Origin: CAINDZ01 sp964399195
Lineage (GTDB): Bacteria > Krumholzibacteriota > Krumholzibacteriia > LZORAL124-64-63
NCBI GenBank assembly: GCA_964399195.1
Contig: CAYNPY010000013.1
Span: 1 to 50,702 of the forward strand
Length of the DNA stretch: 50,702 nucleotides
Direction of reading: 5' to 3'
Below, one piece after another: positions 33,237-41,806 of this stretch; the first letter of the stretch is position 1, and every line of letters begins with the position of its first letter. The notes under the pieces were generated by a model. That model was not told the DNA's origin. It was given only the letters and a program-made list of their open reading frames with translations, and ran no database searches. Both the position numbers and the translations under genes were made by a program.

Positions 33237-36200
33237 ATGAGTACCCGAATCCAGCGGCGCTCCGCGCCAGAGGCGGCCCCCAGGCGGGCCCTGTTCGCCA
33301 CGCTCGCGCTGTGTCTGGCGGCGGCCCTCGCGGCCGTCCCGCGGGCCGGCGCGGTCCCCTTCGACACGCCGGTCATCGACGGCGTCATCACGGCGGGCGC
33401 CGCCGACTGGGACGCCGCCGACCGGGTGGTGGACGACGCCGCCGACGACAACATCACCGCGCGCACGGCGAACGTGCGCCGGCTGTGGCTGACCTGGGAC
33501 GAGGCGAATCTCTACCTGGGCGTGACCTACCAGGACCTCGCGGCCAACGAGGCGCTCACGATCTACCTCGATCTCGACCGCGGCGTGGGCCCGACGAACG
33601 CGGCCGAGCTGGACTCGCTGCCGGCGAACGTCGCGCTGCCGGCAGGCCACCGCGTCGATTTCATCGTCGGCCGCACCGCCGCCGACGGCTACCCGGGGGG
33701 CAAGCCCCGCGCCTTCCGCGTCACCGATGCTGCGGGCGCGGTCGCGCCCGTGTCCGCCGCGATCACCGCGGCGCAGGCCGCCAACACCGGCGCCAAGTCC
33801 GACGAGTCCGCGCAGTTCATCTTCTGGCTGAACGGGGAACTGGCCATCCCCTGGACCGTCCTCTATCCGGACCTGGGCGGCGAAGTGCCCGAGCGCGCGG
33901 TGATCAAGGCCCTGGCCTTCATCGGCCGCAACGACGCGACGCGCAACGGCATCGACCCGGCGCCCAACAACGCCGGCTTCGACGGCGGCACCGGCGCGGT
34001 CACCGTCACCGCCATGCACGCCTCCGTCGTCGACGACGACGGCGACGGCGTGCCGGATCCCCTGACCGCCACGATCAGCGGCACGGCGACGCTGCCGGAG
34101 GACGACGGCACCGCGGCGCTCACGGTCAAGGCGGAGCTGGTCGGCTTCGCCGGCCGCGACCCCGGCGCGCCGCTGAGCGTGGTGACCACGGCGGCGGGCG
34201 TCCGCGCCTGGACGCTGCCGCGCCTGCCGGCCGGGACGTACCGCGTGACCACCTCGGCGGTCGGCTACTTCGCCGACGAGCGCATGGTCGAGGTGGGCTC
34301 GGGCCAGGCCGTCACCGGGATCGACCAGACCCTGGTCAAGGCCACCGCCATCCGCGGCACCGTGGCGTTCGCCTCCGGCCCCGGCGGGGCCGGGAGCGTC
34401 GAACTGCGCGACGAGGGCGGCGTCGTGCGGCAGAGCCTGCCCTTCACGGCCGCCGGCGGCCCCTTCGTGTTCTTCGTCGAGACAGGCGGCGAATACCGGT
34501 TGGTGGCGAGCGCCGCCACCTACCTGCCGTTCGAGTTGCCGATCACCGTGACCACCGGCGTCGACTACACCGGGGCCGATTTGACGCTGCTGCGCCAGAC
34601 GCGCATCGCCGGCAGCATCGCCTTCGCCGAGCTGGTCGGGGGCCTCGGCAAGCCGGGAACGGTCCGGCTGCGCGATGGCCAGGGCGCGCTGCTCGGATCG
34701 AGCGGCTTCCCCGCCAGCGGCGGCACGTTCGAGTTCTTCACGCCGGTCGGCGGCACGTTCAACCTCTCGACCGAGACGCTGCCGCCCATCTACGTCGAGG
34801 CGGACACGACGTTCACGGTGACCGCGGGCATCGACGCCACGGGCTTCGCCTTCGCGCTCCCGCTCAAGGCGCGCGTGCGCGGCGCCCTCGCCTTCGACGG
34901 CCCGGACGCCGCCGGCGTCGGCCGGCTGTGGGACAGCCGGGGCGTCAGGCGCGACTCGCTCCTGTTCGACGCCGCTGGCGACACGTTCGCGTTCTTCCTC
35001 GAGCCGGGCGACTTCCGCCTCGAACTGCAGGCCACGGGCTACGTCCCGCGCTCGGTGACGTTCAACGTCTCGGCCGAGGACACCTCGCTGGGCGCGCTGG
35101 CGCTGGCTGCCGTCCGGGCCACGCGGCTGGAGATCGTCGACGAGGCGGGCGCCCGTCAGCCGGAGGTGCGCGCCACCTACTACCGGCCGGGGCAGGATCC
35201 CTTCACATCCTCGCGCGTGCTGCTGGCCGCCCGCGACGACGCCGGGCGCGACGACATCTACGACGTGGACGGCCGCCTGTCGGGGTTCCGGCTGTCGGCC
35301 CGCAAGATGGACGACCTTTCGCGCCCAACCGGCACGCCGGTCTTCTACCGCGGCCCGGCGCAATCCGAGGTCGACTCGGTCGTCACGTTTGCCGGCGGCC
35401 GCGCCGCCTTCTGGATGAGCAACACCGCGGTGGAGGTGCTGCGCGTCTACCTGGCGCAGCCGGGCAAGGCGCCCATCGCCGGGCGCATCGTCGTGGCGTT
35501 CCAGGACCCCCAGCCGGTGACCGTGGTCCTGACCGCGGTCCGCGACACGCTCGTCGCCGGCGGCGTCGACACGCTGCGCGTCGCGGCCCAGCTGTACGAT
35601 TCGGCCCGCAACCGCAGCCTGCTGGCGGACATCCCGGTTTCCTTCGCGCTCGTCTCCGGGCCGGCCGGCCGGGGCCAGTTCGCCGCCTCGACGGTGCTGA
35701 CCAACGGCGAAGGCCGCGCCACCGGCGTGCTGTCGGCCACCGGCGCCGGACCGCTGCAGGTGACGGCCACCGTCGTCGTGAACGGGCGCACCCTGCAGGT
35801 CCGTGGAGGCACGCTGGACAGCGGCCGCGACCACCTGCCGGTCACCGTCGTGGCCGGCGAGACCGCGGGCTGGCGACTGTCGCTGCCCGCCGCCGTCAGC
35901 AGCCTTCGTTCGCCATTGACCGTCACCGCGCTGCCGATCGACGCCTGGGGCAACGACACGGCCGAGCCGGGGCTGGTCGCCGCGTTCACCGCCGATCCCG
36001 CCGCCCGCGGCGGCTTCGCGCCCGCCACGGCGACCACCGGGCCGGACGGCCGCGCTGCCGTCACCTTCACGCCGTCGGGGCAGGCCGGCCTGGTCACCCT
36101 CGGCGTCGCGGGCGAGGGGTTGGCCCCGGCGCAGGCGGAACTGCTGCTGCGGGACGTGACGGTGATCACCGACGCCGCCTGGCCGGACGAGCCGGCAACG

Positions 36201-39200
36201 CGCCGCACCTTCGACACGACGGACCTGACCGCGCTGGTCGTCGACAACGACCCGACGGGACTGAACCTGGAGATCCCGTTCGCGAGCAATTGGAACGGGC
36301 TGCAGCTGCATGTGATCTTCGAGACCGGCTTCGACGCCGCGGGCGCCACGGTCGACCCGTTCGTGCAGCCGGTCAACTACGCCCACGCGCAGCGGCCCGA
36401 CTTCGCGCTGACGACCAAGTACTCGGCCAACGACTACGGCGATTTCCGCCGCTGGAACCCGGCGCAATCGCGTTGGGAATGGTGGAACCAGGACGCCGCC
36501 GCCTACGACCCGAACGCCGGCTGGAACATCCAGCCGACCTGGGTCCGCAAGCTGGCCGATCGCGTCCTGATCCACGTGCCCTGGGAACCGTTCGGCGGCG
36601 CGCCGGATTCGCTGCGGATGGAACTCTACCTCACGCAGGAGGACGGCGTGAAGCGCGCCGCCTTCGACTCCGCCCCGCAGGACTCGACGCTCAACCTGAC
36701 CTTCGACTACAACGACCCCCAGCCCGGCGACTGGGAGACTGCCCTCGGCCCCACGACCCTGCACGCATGGGGGCCGACGTACGTGGTCAAGCAGGTCTTC
36801 CCGACACCGCCGACCTTGAGCGAGGCGGCCGCCGCGCCCGCGGCGCTTGCCGCCGGCGAGCTGCTGACCGTCTCGGTCCGCGTCACGGACGCCGGCGACG
36901 GCATCGGCGACGTGCTGGCCGACTTTTCGGCGCTGGGCGGCGGCGGCGCCGTGCGCCTCCACGACGACGGCCTGCAGGCGCACGGCGACCTCGCGGCCGG
37001 CGACGGGCGCTACGCGAACACCTTGCTGATCCCGATCGGCAACCCGGGCGGCGAGCAGACGATCGTCGTCAGCGCCTTCGACGCCGGCAACGCGCTGGCC
37101 GCCACCGCGACGGTGACCGTCGACGTGACGGCCATCGTCGAGCCGATCATCCAGGTCGCCGACGCCGTCGGCGACGACCACGGCCCCAACCAGCCCGGCA
37201 CGCAGCGCAAGTACGTGACCTACCCGACGAACATCGCCTTCGTCCCCGGCGCGTTCGACCTGACCGGCCTGACCGTCTACGAAACCGTCGCGGTGGTCGG
37301 CGGCGAGTCGGTGCCGATGCTGGCTTTCCAGGTGGGGATCGGCGACTTCCCCGACCCCGACGACCCGGGCACGGCGGACTGGAACCCGCTCTATGCCGAA
37401 CTGAACATCGAGAAGATCGACATCCTGATCGACACCGGTCCCGGCGGCGCCACGGCCAGCCTGCCCGCCCGCGGCGCGGCCTTCCAGAGCTGGGACGCCT
37501 GGGACTACGCGATCATCATGGACGGCTGGTACAAGGCACTGATCCCCTCGCGCGGCCAGAACACGCTCGACTCCTGGCGCGCCAACGCGCTGCGCGGCGA
37601 CCGGGACATCCTGCTGATCGGCGACCCGGACGCCAACACCGTGACGGCGCTGGTCTCGCTGGCCGCGCTCGGCAACCCGACGCCGGAGCAGGTCCGCGCC
37701 TGGGACATCGCCGTCTGTATGGCCAGCCACGACTTCGGCGGCGAGGAGGTGCTGGGCGGCATCCGCTGGATCAACGAGGGCCGCAGCGAGTGGAACTTCG
37801 GCGGCGGCGCCAACGGCGACCGCGACGCCAACCTGGTCGACCTGCTGCTGGTCGCGGGCGCCGGCCACGCGCCGGGCGCGACGCAGGAGCAGATCCTCGA
37901 CTACGAGTCGCCCCAGGCCCTGGCCCGGCTGGCCGACGGCCTGACGCCGGTGGCGATCGAAATGTCGACCTTCGAGGACACCGGCCCGCCGGTGATCGAC
38001 ACCGGGGGCAAGGGTTCGGTGGTCACGACCGTGGCTCCTCTCGAAGGCGCCCCGCTGGCGCTGGCGTTCCGCATCACCGACGACGACCGCGTCGAGCGCG
38101 CCGAGTTCCGCTACCGCGCGACGAACTTCGCCGGTGAAGGCTGGCAGCGCACGATCCCGCTGGGCTACCTGGGCAACGACATCTGGGTGGTCGACGTGCT
38201 GCCGAGCTTCCTCGATTCGCTGGCGGCCTCGCCCATCGACTCGACGCGCTACCTCGAGTTCGAGATCGAGGCCGACGACGCTGCGCCGGGCAACCAACCG
38301 ACCGTCTCGCCGGTCACGACGCTGCAGATCCTGCCGACCGCTCCCTGCCGCGCCGAATCGGCGCTGCTGGCCGGGCCGGACATCGGGCTGCTGCAGGTGG
38401 ACGGCTCGCAGATGAAGCTCTCCGAGCGGCTGAGCGCGCAGCTGGTCGCGCGGCACGTGGCCCGGGCCTGGACCGGCGCTCCCGTCGCGCCCGACACCAT
38501 GGGCGCGCACGTGGAGTTGACCTGGAACCTCTGCCTGGCTCCCGCCGGCCTCGGCGCGCAGACCGCGGTGCCCGATGGGGTCCCGCTGGGCGTTTTCCGA
38601 GAGGTGTCGCTGGCCACGACCGACGCCCTCGGCGGCCGTGTGGTGTACGACGGCGACCTGCCCGGCACGCTGGACCTCAGCCTGCACTACCCGCAGGCCT
38701 GGCTGCCAGCCGGCGCACAGGAGCAGCACGTCGCGCTCTACCGCTACACCCCCTCCGCCGGCCGCTGGGTGCTGGTGGGCGGCAACGTGACCGGCACCGG
38801 CAACAACGTCACCGCGACCGTAGGCCAGGCCGGCACCTACGGCCTGTTCCTGACCGACGCCGTGGCCGCCGACGCGGGCGAGGTGCTGTCGGGCATCACG
38901 ATCTCGCCGAACCCGTTCTCGCCGAACGGCGACGGCCTGTATGACGACACCAACATCAGCTTCTACCTGGACCGCGAGGCGACCGTGACCGTCGAGATCT
39001 ACGACATCACGGGCGTGCGCCGGGCCCTGCTGACCGAGACGTTCCCCTACGCCGGCGCCGACCTGAACGATCCCACGCCGCGACGCGTGGCGGGGCTCAT
39101 CTGGGACGGGCGCGACGCCAAGGGCGAGTTCGTGCCGTACGGCATCTACATCCTGCGCGTGATCGCCACCTACAACCAGGCCGGCGGCACGCGGACCCTC

Positions 39201-39233
39201 CGCAGCAACCATTCCGTGGCGGTGATCCGATGA
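33237..39233 (+). CDS. 1998-residue surface protein with CBM9-like, glucodextranase-C-like and sorting-like domains
   Basis: A signal peptide (ATLALCLAAALAAVPRAGA) leads to a DOMON/CBM9-like module at ~40-265 (TPVIDGVITAGAADWDAAD ... NLYLGV). Three or more carboxypeptidase-regulatory-like repeats follow (~280-620; each with GxxxF....G.VxLRD and FxFF), then a bacterial Ig-like region (~750-880). Two glucodextranase C-terminal-type modules come next: ~975-1200 with an ADxxYDPN-like stretch, and ~1300-1580, where VGDDHGPN, KYVTYPTN and FVPGAFDLTGL match the family best. The C-terminus (SPNPFSPNGDGLYDD ... HSVAVIR) is a gliding/secretion-type sorting-like domain. No catalytic domain is evident. 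A role in gripping alpha-glucan at the surface is inferred. The start lacks a ribosome site, and its stop overlaps the PorV-like gene (ATGA). Confidence 0.85.
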   Translation: MSTRIQRRSAPEAAPRRALFATLALCLAAALAAVPRAGAVPFDTPVIDGVITAGAADWDAADRVVDDAADDNITARTANVRRLWLTWDEANLYLGVTYQDLAANEALTIYLDLDRGVGPTNAAELDSLPANVALPAGHRVDFIVGRTAADGYPGGKPRAFRVTDAAGAVAPVSAAITAAQAANTGAKSDESAQFIFWLNGELAIPWTVLYPDLGGEVPERAVIKALAFIGRNDATRNGIDPAPNNAGFDGGTGAVTVTAMHASVVDDDGDGVPDPLTATISGTATLPEDDGTAALTVKAELVGFAGRDPGAPLSVVTTAAGVRAWTLPRLPAGTYRVTTSAVGYFADERMVEVGSGQAVTGIDQTLVKATAIRGTVAFASGPGGAGSVELRDEGGVVRQSLPFTAAGGPFVFFVETGGEYRLVASAATYLPFELPITVTTGVDYTGADLTLLRQTRIAGSIAFAELVGGLGKPGTVRLRDGQGALLGSSGFPASGGTFEFFTPVGGTFNLSTETLPPIYVEADTTFTVTAGIDATGFAFALPLKARVRGALAFDGPDAAGVGRLWDSRGVRRDSLLFDAAGDTFAFFLEPGDFRLELQATGYVPRSVTFNVSAEDTSLGALALAAVRATRLEIVDEAGARQPEVRATYYRPGQDPFTSSRVLLAARDDAGRDDIYDVDGRLSGFRLSARKMDDLSRPTGTPVFYRGPAQSEVDSVVTFAGGRAAFWMSNTAVEVLRVYLAQPGKAPIAGRIVVAFQDPQPVTVVLTAVRDTLVAGGVDTLRVAAQLYDSARNRSLLADIPVSFALVSGPAGRGQFAASTVLTNGEGRATGVLSATGAGPLQVTATVVVNGRTLQVRGGTLDSGRDHLPVTVVAGETAGWRLSLPAAVSSLRSPLTVTALPIDAWGNDTAEPGLVAAFTADPAARGGFAPATATTGPDGRAAVTFTPSGQAGLVTLGVAGEGLAPAQAELLLRDVTVITDAAWPDEPATRRTFDTTDLTALVVDNDPTGLNLEIPFASNWNGLQLHVIFETGFDAAGATVDPFVQPVNYAHAQRPDFALTTKYSANDYGDFRRWNPAQSRWEWWNQDAAAYDPNAGWNIQPTWVRKLADRVLIHVPWEPFGGAPDSLRMELYLTQEDGVKRAAFDSAPQDSTLNLTFDYNDPQPGDWETALGPTTLHAWGPTYVVKQVFPTPPTLSEAAAAPAALAAGELLTVSVRVTDAGDGIGDVLADFSALGGGGAVRLHDDGLQAHGDLAAGDGRYANTLLIPIGNPGGEQTIVVSAFDAGNALAATATVTVDVTAIVEPIIQVADAVGDDHGPNQPGTQRKYVTYPTNIAFVPGAFDLTGLTVYETVAVVGGESVPMLAFQVGIGDFPDPDDPGTADWNPLYAELNIEKIDILIDTGPGGATASLPARGAAFQSWDAWDYAIIMDGWYKALIPSRGQNTLDSWRANALRGDRDILLIGDPDANTVTALVSLAALGNPTPEQVRAWDIAVCMASHDFGGEEVLGGIRWINEGRSEWNFGGGANGDRDANLVDLLLVAGAGHAPGATQEQILDYESPQALARLADGLTPVAIEMSTFEDTGPPVIDTGGKGSVVTTVAPLEGAPLALAFRITDDDRVERAEFRYRATNFAGEGWQRTIPLGYLGNDIWVVDVLPSFLDSLAASPIDSTRYLEFEIEADDAAPGNQPTVSPVTTLQILPTAPCRAESALLAGPDIGLLQVDGSQMKLSERLSAQLVARHVARAWTGAPVAPDTMGAHVELTWNLCLAPAGLGAQTAVPDGVPLGVFREVSLATTDALGGRVVYDGDLPGTLDLSLHYPQAWLPAGAQEQHVALYRYTPSAGRWVLVGGNVTGTGNNVTATVGQAGTYGLFLTDAVAADAGEVLSGITISPNPFSPNGDGLYDDTNISFYLDREATVTVEIYDITGVRRALLTETFPYAGADLNDPTPRRVAGLIWDGRDAKGEFVPYGIYILRVIATYNQAGGTRTLRSNHSVAVIR

Positions 39234-40129
39234 GGCGCGCGCACCTGCAGGCGGCGCGGCGCTGGGCCGCGGCGGCCGCGGCGGCCCTGGCGCTGGGCGG
39301 CGCGGCCGGCGACGCCTGGGCCGACTTCCGGTTCCTGGGCATGGGGGCCCGGCCGCGGGCGATGGGCTCGGCCTTCGTCTCGCTGGCCGACGACGCCAAC
39401 GCCGCGTTCTGGAACCCGGCCGGCCTGGTGCGCAGCGAGCGGCTGTCGCTCATGCTGACGCGGGCCTGGCTGTACGACACCGACGAACTGCGCCACGACT
39501 ACCTGGCGGTCGAGGCGCCGTCCTGGCGCGACTGGCACTTCGGGGCCAGCTGGGTGCGCCTGGCGATCCCCCACCTCTACAGCGAGGACCAGATCAACCT
39601 CGCCGTGGCCCGCGAGGTGCCGTTCCTGCCGGGCCTTTCGATCGGGGTCACCGGCAAGCTGTTCCTGCTCTCGGCGCCGGGCTACGAGCGCTACAACGAC
39701 CCCTACTACAACGGCGGCGACCACGGGTTCTCGGCCGACCTGGGCCTGCTCTACGACAGCGGCGGCGCGTGGACCCTGGGGGCCGCCTTCTACAACCTCA
39801 AGGGCACCGAGCTGCAGCTGCTCGAGAACACGTCCGACCCCGACCCGGTGCCCTCGGACTGGGCCGCCGGCGGCAGCTGGCTGTTCCGCGAGACCCTGCT
39901 GGTGACCGCCGACGTCCGCAGCCGCAACGGCGAGGCCGACAACGTCGTCGTGCACGGCGGCGCCGAGATCTGGTTCTTCAACGCGCTGGTGCTGCGCTCG
40001 GGCCTGGACCGCGGCCTGGTGACGATGGGCGCCGGCCTGCAGGACAAGCACTGGCAGGCCGATTTCGCCGTCCAGACCGACCGGCGCCTCGGCAACGTGT
40101 ACCTGCTCTCCTTCACGGTGAGGAACTGA
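39230..40129 (+). CDS. PorV/PorQ-family outer-membrane beta-barrel protein
   Basis: The 299-residue protein has a signal peptide and then the PorV/PorQ landmark (LGMGARPRAMGSAFVSLADDANAAFWNPAGL), followed by alternating beta strands to the C-terminus. In type 9 secretion PorV sits in the outer membrane and shuttles proteins with C-terminal sorting domains. Here its ATG overlaps the stop of the surface protein that ends in such a domain, so the pair should be made together. Whether this copy is the general PorV or a dedicated paralogue cannot be told without the rest of the genome. Related UPF0164 proteins in other phyla have no proven role. Confidence 0.82.
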   Translation: MRRAHLQAARRWAAAAAAALALGGAAGDAWADFRFLGMGARPRAMGSAFVSLADDANAAFWNPAGLVRSERLSLMLTRAWLYDTDELRHDYLAVEAPSWRDWHFGASWVRLAIPHLYSEDQINLAVAREVPFLPGLSIGVTGKLFLLSAPGYERYNDPYYNGGDHGFSADLGLLYDSGGAWTLGAAFYNLKGTELQLLENTSDPDPVPSDWAAGGSWLFRETLLVTADVRSRNGEADNVVVHGGAEIWFFNALVLRSGLDRGLVTMGAGLQDKHWQADFAVQTDRRLGNVYLLSFTVRN

Positions 40130-40131
40130 AC

Positions 40132-41766
40132 GTGCGCGTGTCCCCATCCGTCTCCAGCCGCCGCCTCTTCCGGCGACGAGCCGTGCCGTGCCTGGCGCTC
40201 GCGCTGCTCGGCGCGCTGGCCGCCGCGCCCGCCGGCGCGGCCACCCGTGTCGAGGGCTACTACGAGGCCGAGATGGCCGCGCAGAAGAACGACGGCCGCT
40301 GGCACGTCGGCTCGCCCGGCGACAACGGCATGCCCCGGCACTTCGTGGAGCTGAAGTTCCTCTCGAACCCGAACGACCGCTTCGAGATCTTCACGCGCTG
40401 GTGGGGCAGCTCCAACCGCGACGACGACCGCACGCCGGAGATCGACTACTACCGCCCGCGCTGGATCAACGGCGAGGGCCACCTGAAGCTGCGCCAGCGC
40501 AAGTCCGAGGCGTTCCTGTTCTACAGGCAGAACCGGTTCTGGCTGAACGACGTGCCCCTGCTGCAGCTGATCGACGACTACAAGCTGAAGAACGACGACT
40601 GGGGACCCAAGGCGCAGGGCCTCCGCTTCGACTTCTGGGAGACGGAGTTCCTGGGCATCCGCAACCTGGGCGGCACCGTCATCCTCAGCGACAACGGCGG
40701 CACCTACAGCGACGGCGGCCGCGACGTGCCCAGCGGCGAGAACGCGGCGATCGTGCGCGCGCGGCACAAGGCCTGGGGCGGCCGCCTCGAATCCGGCGCC
40801 CTCTTCCTGCGCAAGGACTGGACGGACACCTCGCTGGACAACTGGCGCGAATTGACGCCGCTGATGCACAACGACGTGTGGTCGGCCGACATCGCCTTCA
40901 CGCCGCGCAACCTGGTCACGACCGGGCTGCGACTGGGCCCGCTGAACCTGGAGCAGTCTCGCTGGACCACGCAGTTCGCCTACAGCCGCCGCCCTTACGG
41001 GGAGACGGTGTTCGGCAACCCTCGCCGCGACGCCACCGCCCTGGCGTTCGAGGGGCGCGACCTGCACCTGGGCGCGCTGACCGTGCACGCCTGGTACCGC
41101 GACGTGGGCGCGAATTTCCGCGACTACATGGCCGGCCGCTTCGACGAGGGCGGCGACGGCTACAACCGCGTGCAGCGGCACGTCGAGGGCATCTGGCTGG
41201 TGCCGCGCAAGGCGGTGACGGCGAAGGTGGTCTGGGACGAGTACCGCAAGCACGAGGCGGACCAGCCCGGCGGCGGCCTGCGCCCGGCCACCGAATGGTA
41301 CGGCGAGCTCTACATGGAATTCATCAAGGGCTTCAAGGGCCGCTTCGCCTACAAGCAGTGGCACGGCTTCGACGCCTCGATCGAGGTGAACGACTTCCTC
41401 ACCTATCCCGACTGGTTCGGCGAGGTGTCGGTCGAGAACTTCCTGGCGAAGATCCGCCTGCAGGCGCGCGTCAAGGACCAGGGCACGTTCCGCCAGGTCA
41501 CGACCATGGGCTTCGACATGAACGTGAACCTGACCGAACGCCTGAAGGGCTACCTGCGCGCGATGAACGTGAACGAGGAGACCGAGGCGCGCAACACGCT
41601 GTTCGCCCAACTGAAGTACGATATCGGCTGGGGTTCGGAACTCTACTTCGAGTACGGCGATCCGGGCCAGTCCGACAACCTGGCCTACACCGACTGGTTC
41701 GTGAACGAGAACACCAACGACAACCTGCGCGACCGCTTCAAGCTGCTGCTGAAGGCCTGGTACTGA
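40132..41766 (+). CDS. Putative outer-membrane beta-barrel protein
   Basis: The 544-residue product starts at GTG two bases after the PorV-like stop; GAGGAA lies seven bases upstream. A signal peptide (PCLALALLGALAAAPAGAA) is followed by amphipathic beta strands rich in Tyr/Trp/Phe, such as FEIFTRWWGSSN, LRLGPLNLEQSRWTTQFAY and ELYFEYGD. The chain ends in the aromatic Tyr of LLKAWY, as expected for BamA-dependent barrels. It resembles uncharacterised barrel proteins of FCB bacteria rather than SusC or a classic maltoporin. No plug or TonB box is seen. In this operon it could be an oligosaccharide channel; that is an inference from position. Confidence 0.75.
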   Translation: MRVSPSVSSRRLFRRRAVPCLALALLGALAAAPAGAATRVEGYYEAEMAAQKNDGRWHVGSPGDNGMPRHFVELKFLSNPNDRFEIFTRWWGSSNRDDDRTPEIDYYRPRWINGEGHLKLRQRKSEAFLFYRQNRFWLNDVPLLQLIDDYKLKNDDWGPKAQGLRFDFWETEFLGIRNLGGTVILSDNGGTYSDGGRDVPSGENAAIVRARHKAWGGRLESGALFLRKDWTDTSLDNWRELTPLMHNDVWSADIAFTPRNLVTTGLRLGPLNLEQSRWTTQFAYSRRPYGETVFGNPRRDATALAFEGRDLHLGALTVHAWYRDVGANFRDYMAGRFDEGGDGYNRVQRHVEGIWLVPRKAVTAKVVWDEYRKHEADQPGGGLRPATEWYGELYMEFIKGFKGRFAYKQWHGFDASIEVNDFLTYPDWFGEVSVENFLAKIRLQARVKDQGTFRQVTTMGFDMNVNLTERLKGYLRAMNVNEETEARNTLFAQLKYDIGWGSELYFEYGDPGQSDNLAYTDWFVNENTNDNLRDRFKLLLKAWY

Positions 41767-41774
41767 CGCCGAGC

Positions 41775-41794
41775 GGCGGGCCCGGGCGCCCGCC
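41775..41794 (+). promoter_or_regulatory. Intergenic hairpin abutting the ribosome site of the CBM48-barrel gene
   Basis: Seven-base stem GGCGGGC/GCCCGCC with a six-base loop. AGGGAG of the next gene starts one base after the stem (41795-41800), so folding could limit translation or stabilise the downstream message. Confidence 0.4.
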
Positions 41795-41806
41795 AGGGAG
41801 ATGATG

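Noticed and set aside
30902..33466. An 854-residue frame that would extend the malF-like gene upstream
   Set aside because: The extra ~547 residues are the wrong frame of malE. The malF ATG at 31825 overlaps the malE stop and begins the first transmembrane helix.
33114..39212. A 2032-residue minus-strand frame antisense to the 1998-residue surface protein
   Set aside because: Same artefact: no signal peptide, no domains, His/Arg/Val/Gly-rich. The plus-strand frame has recognisable modules.
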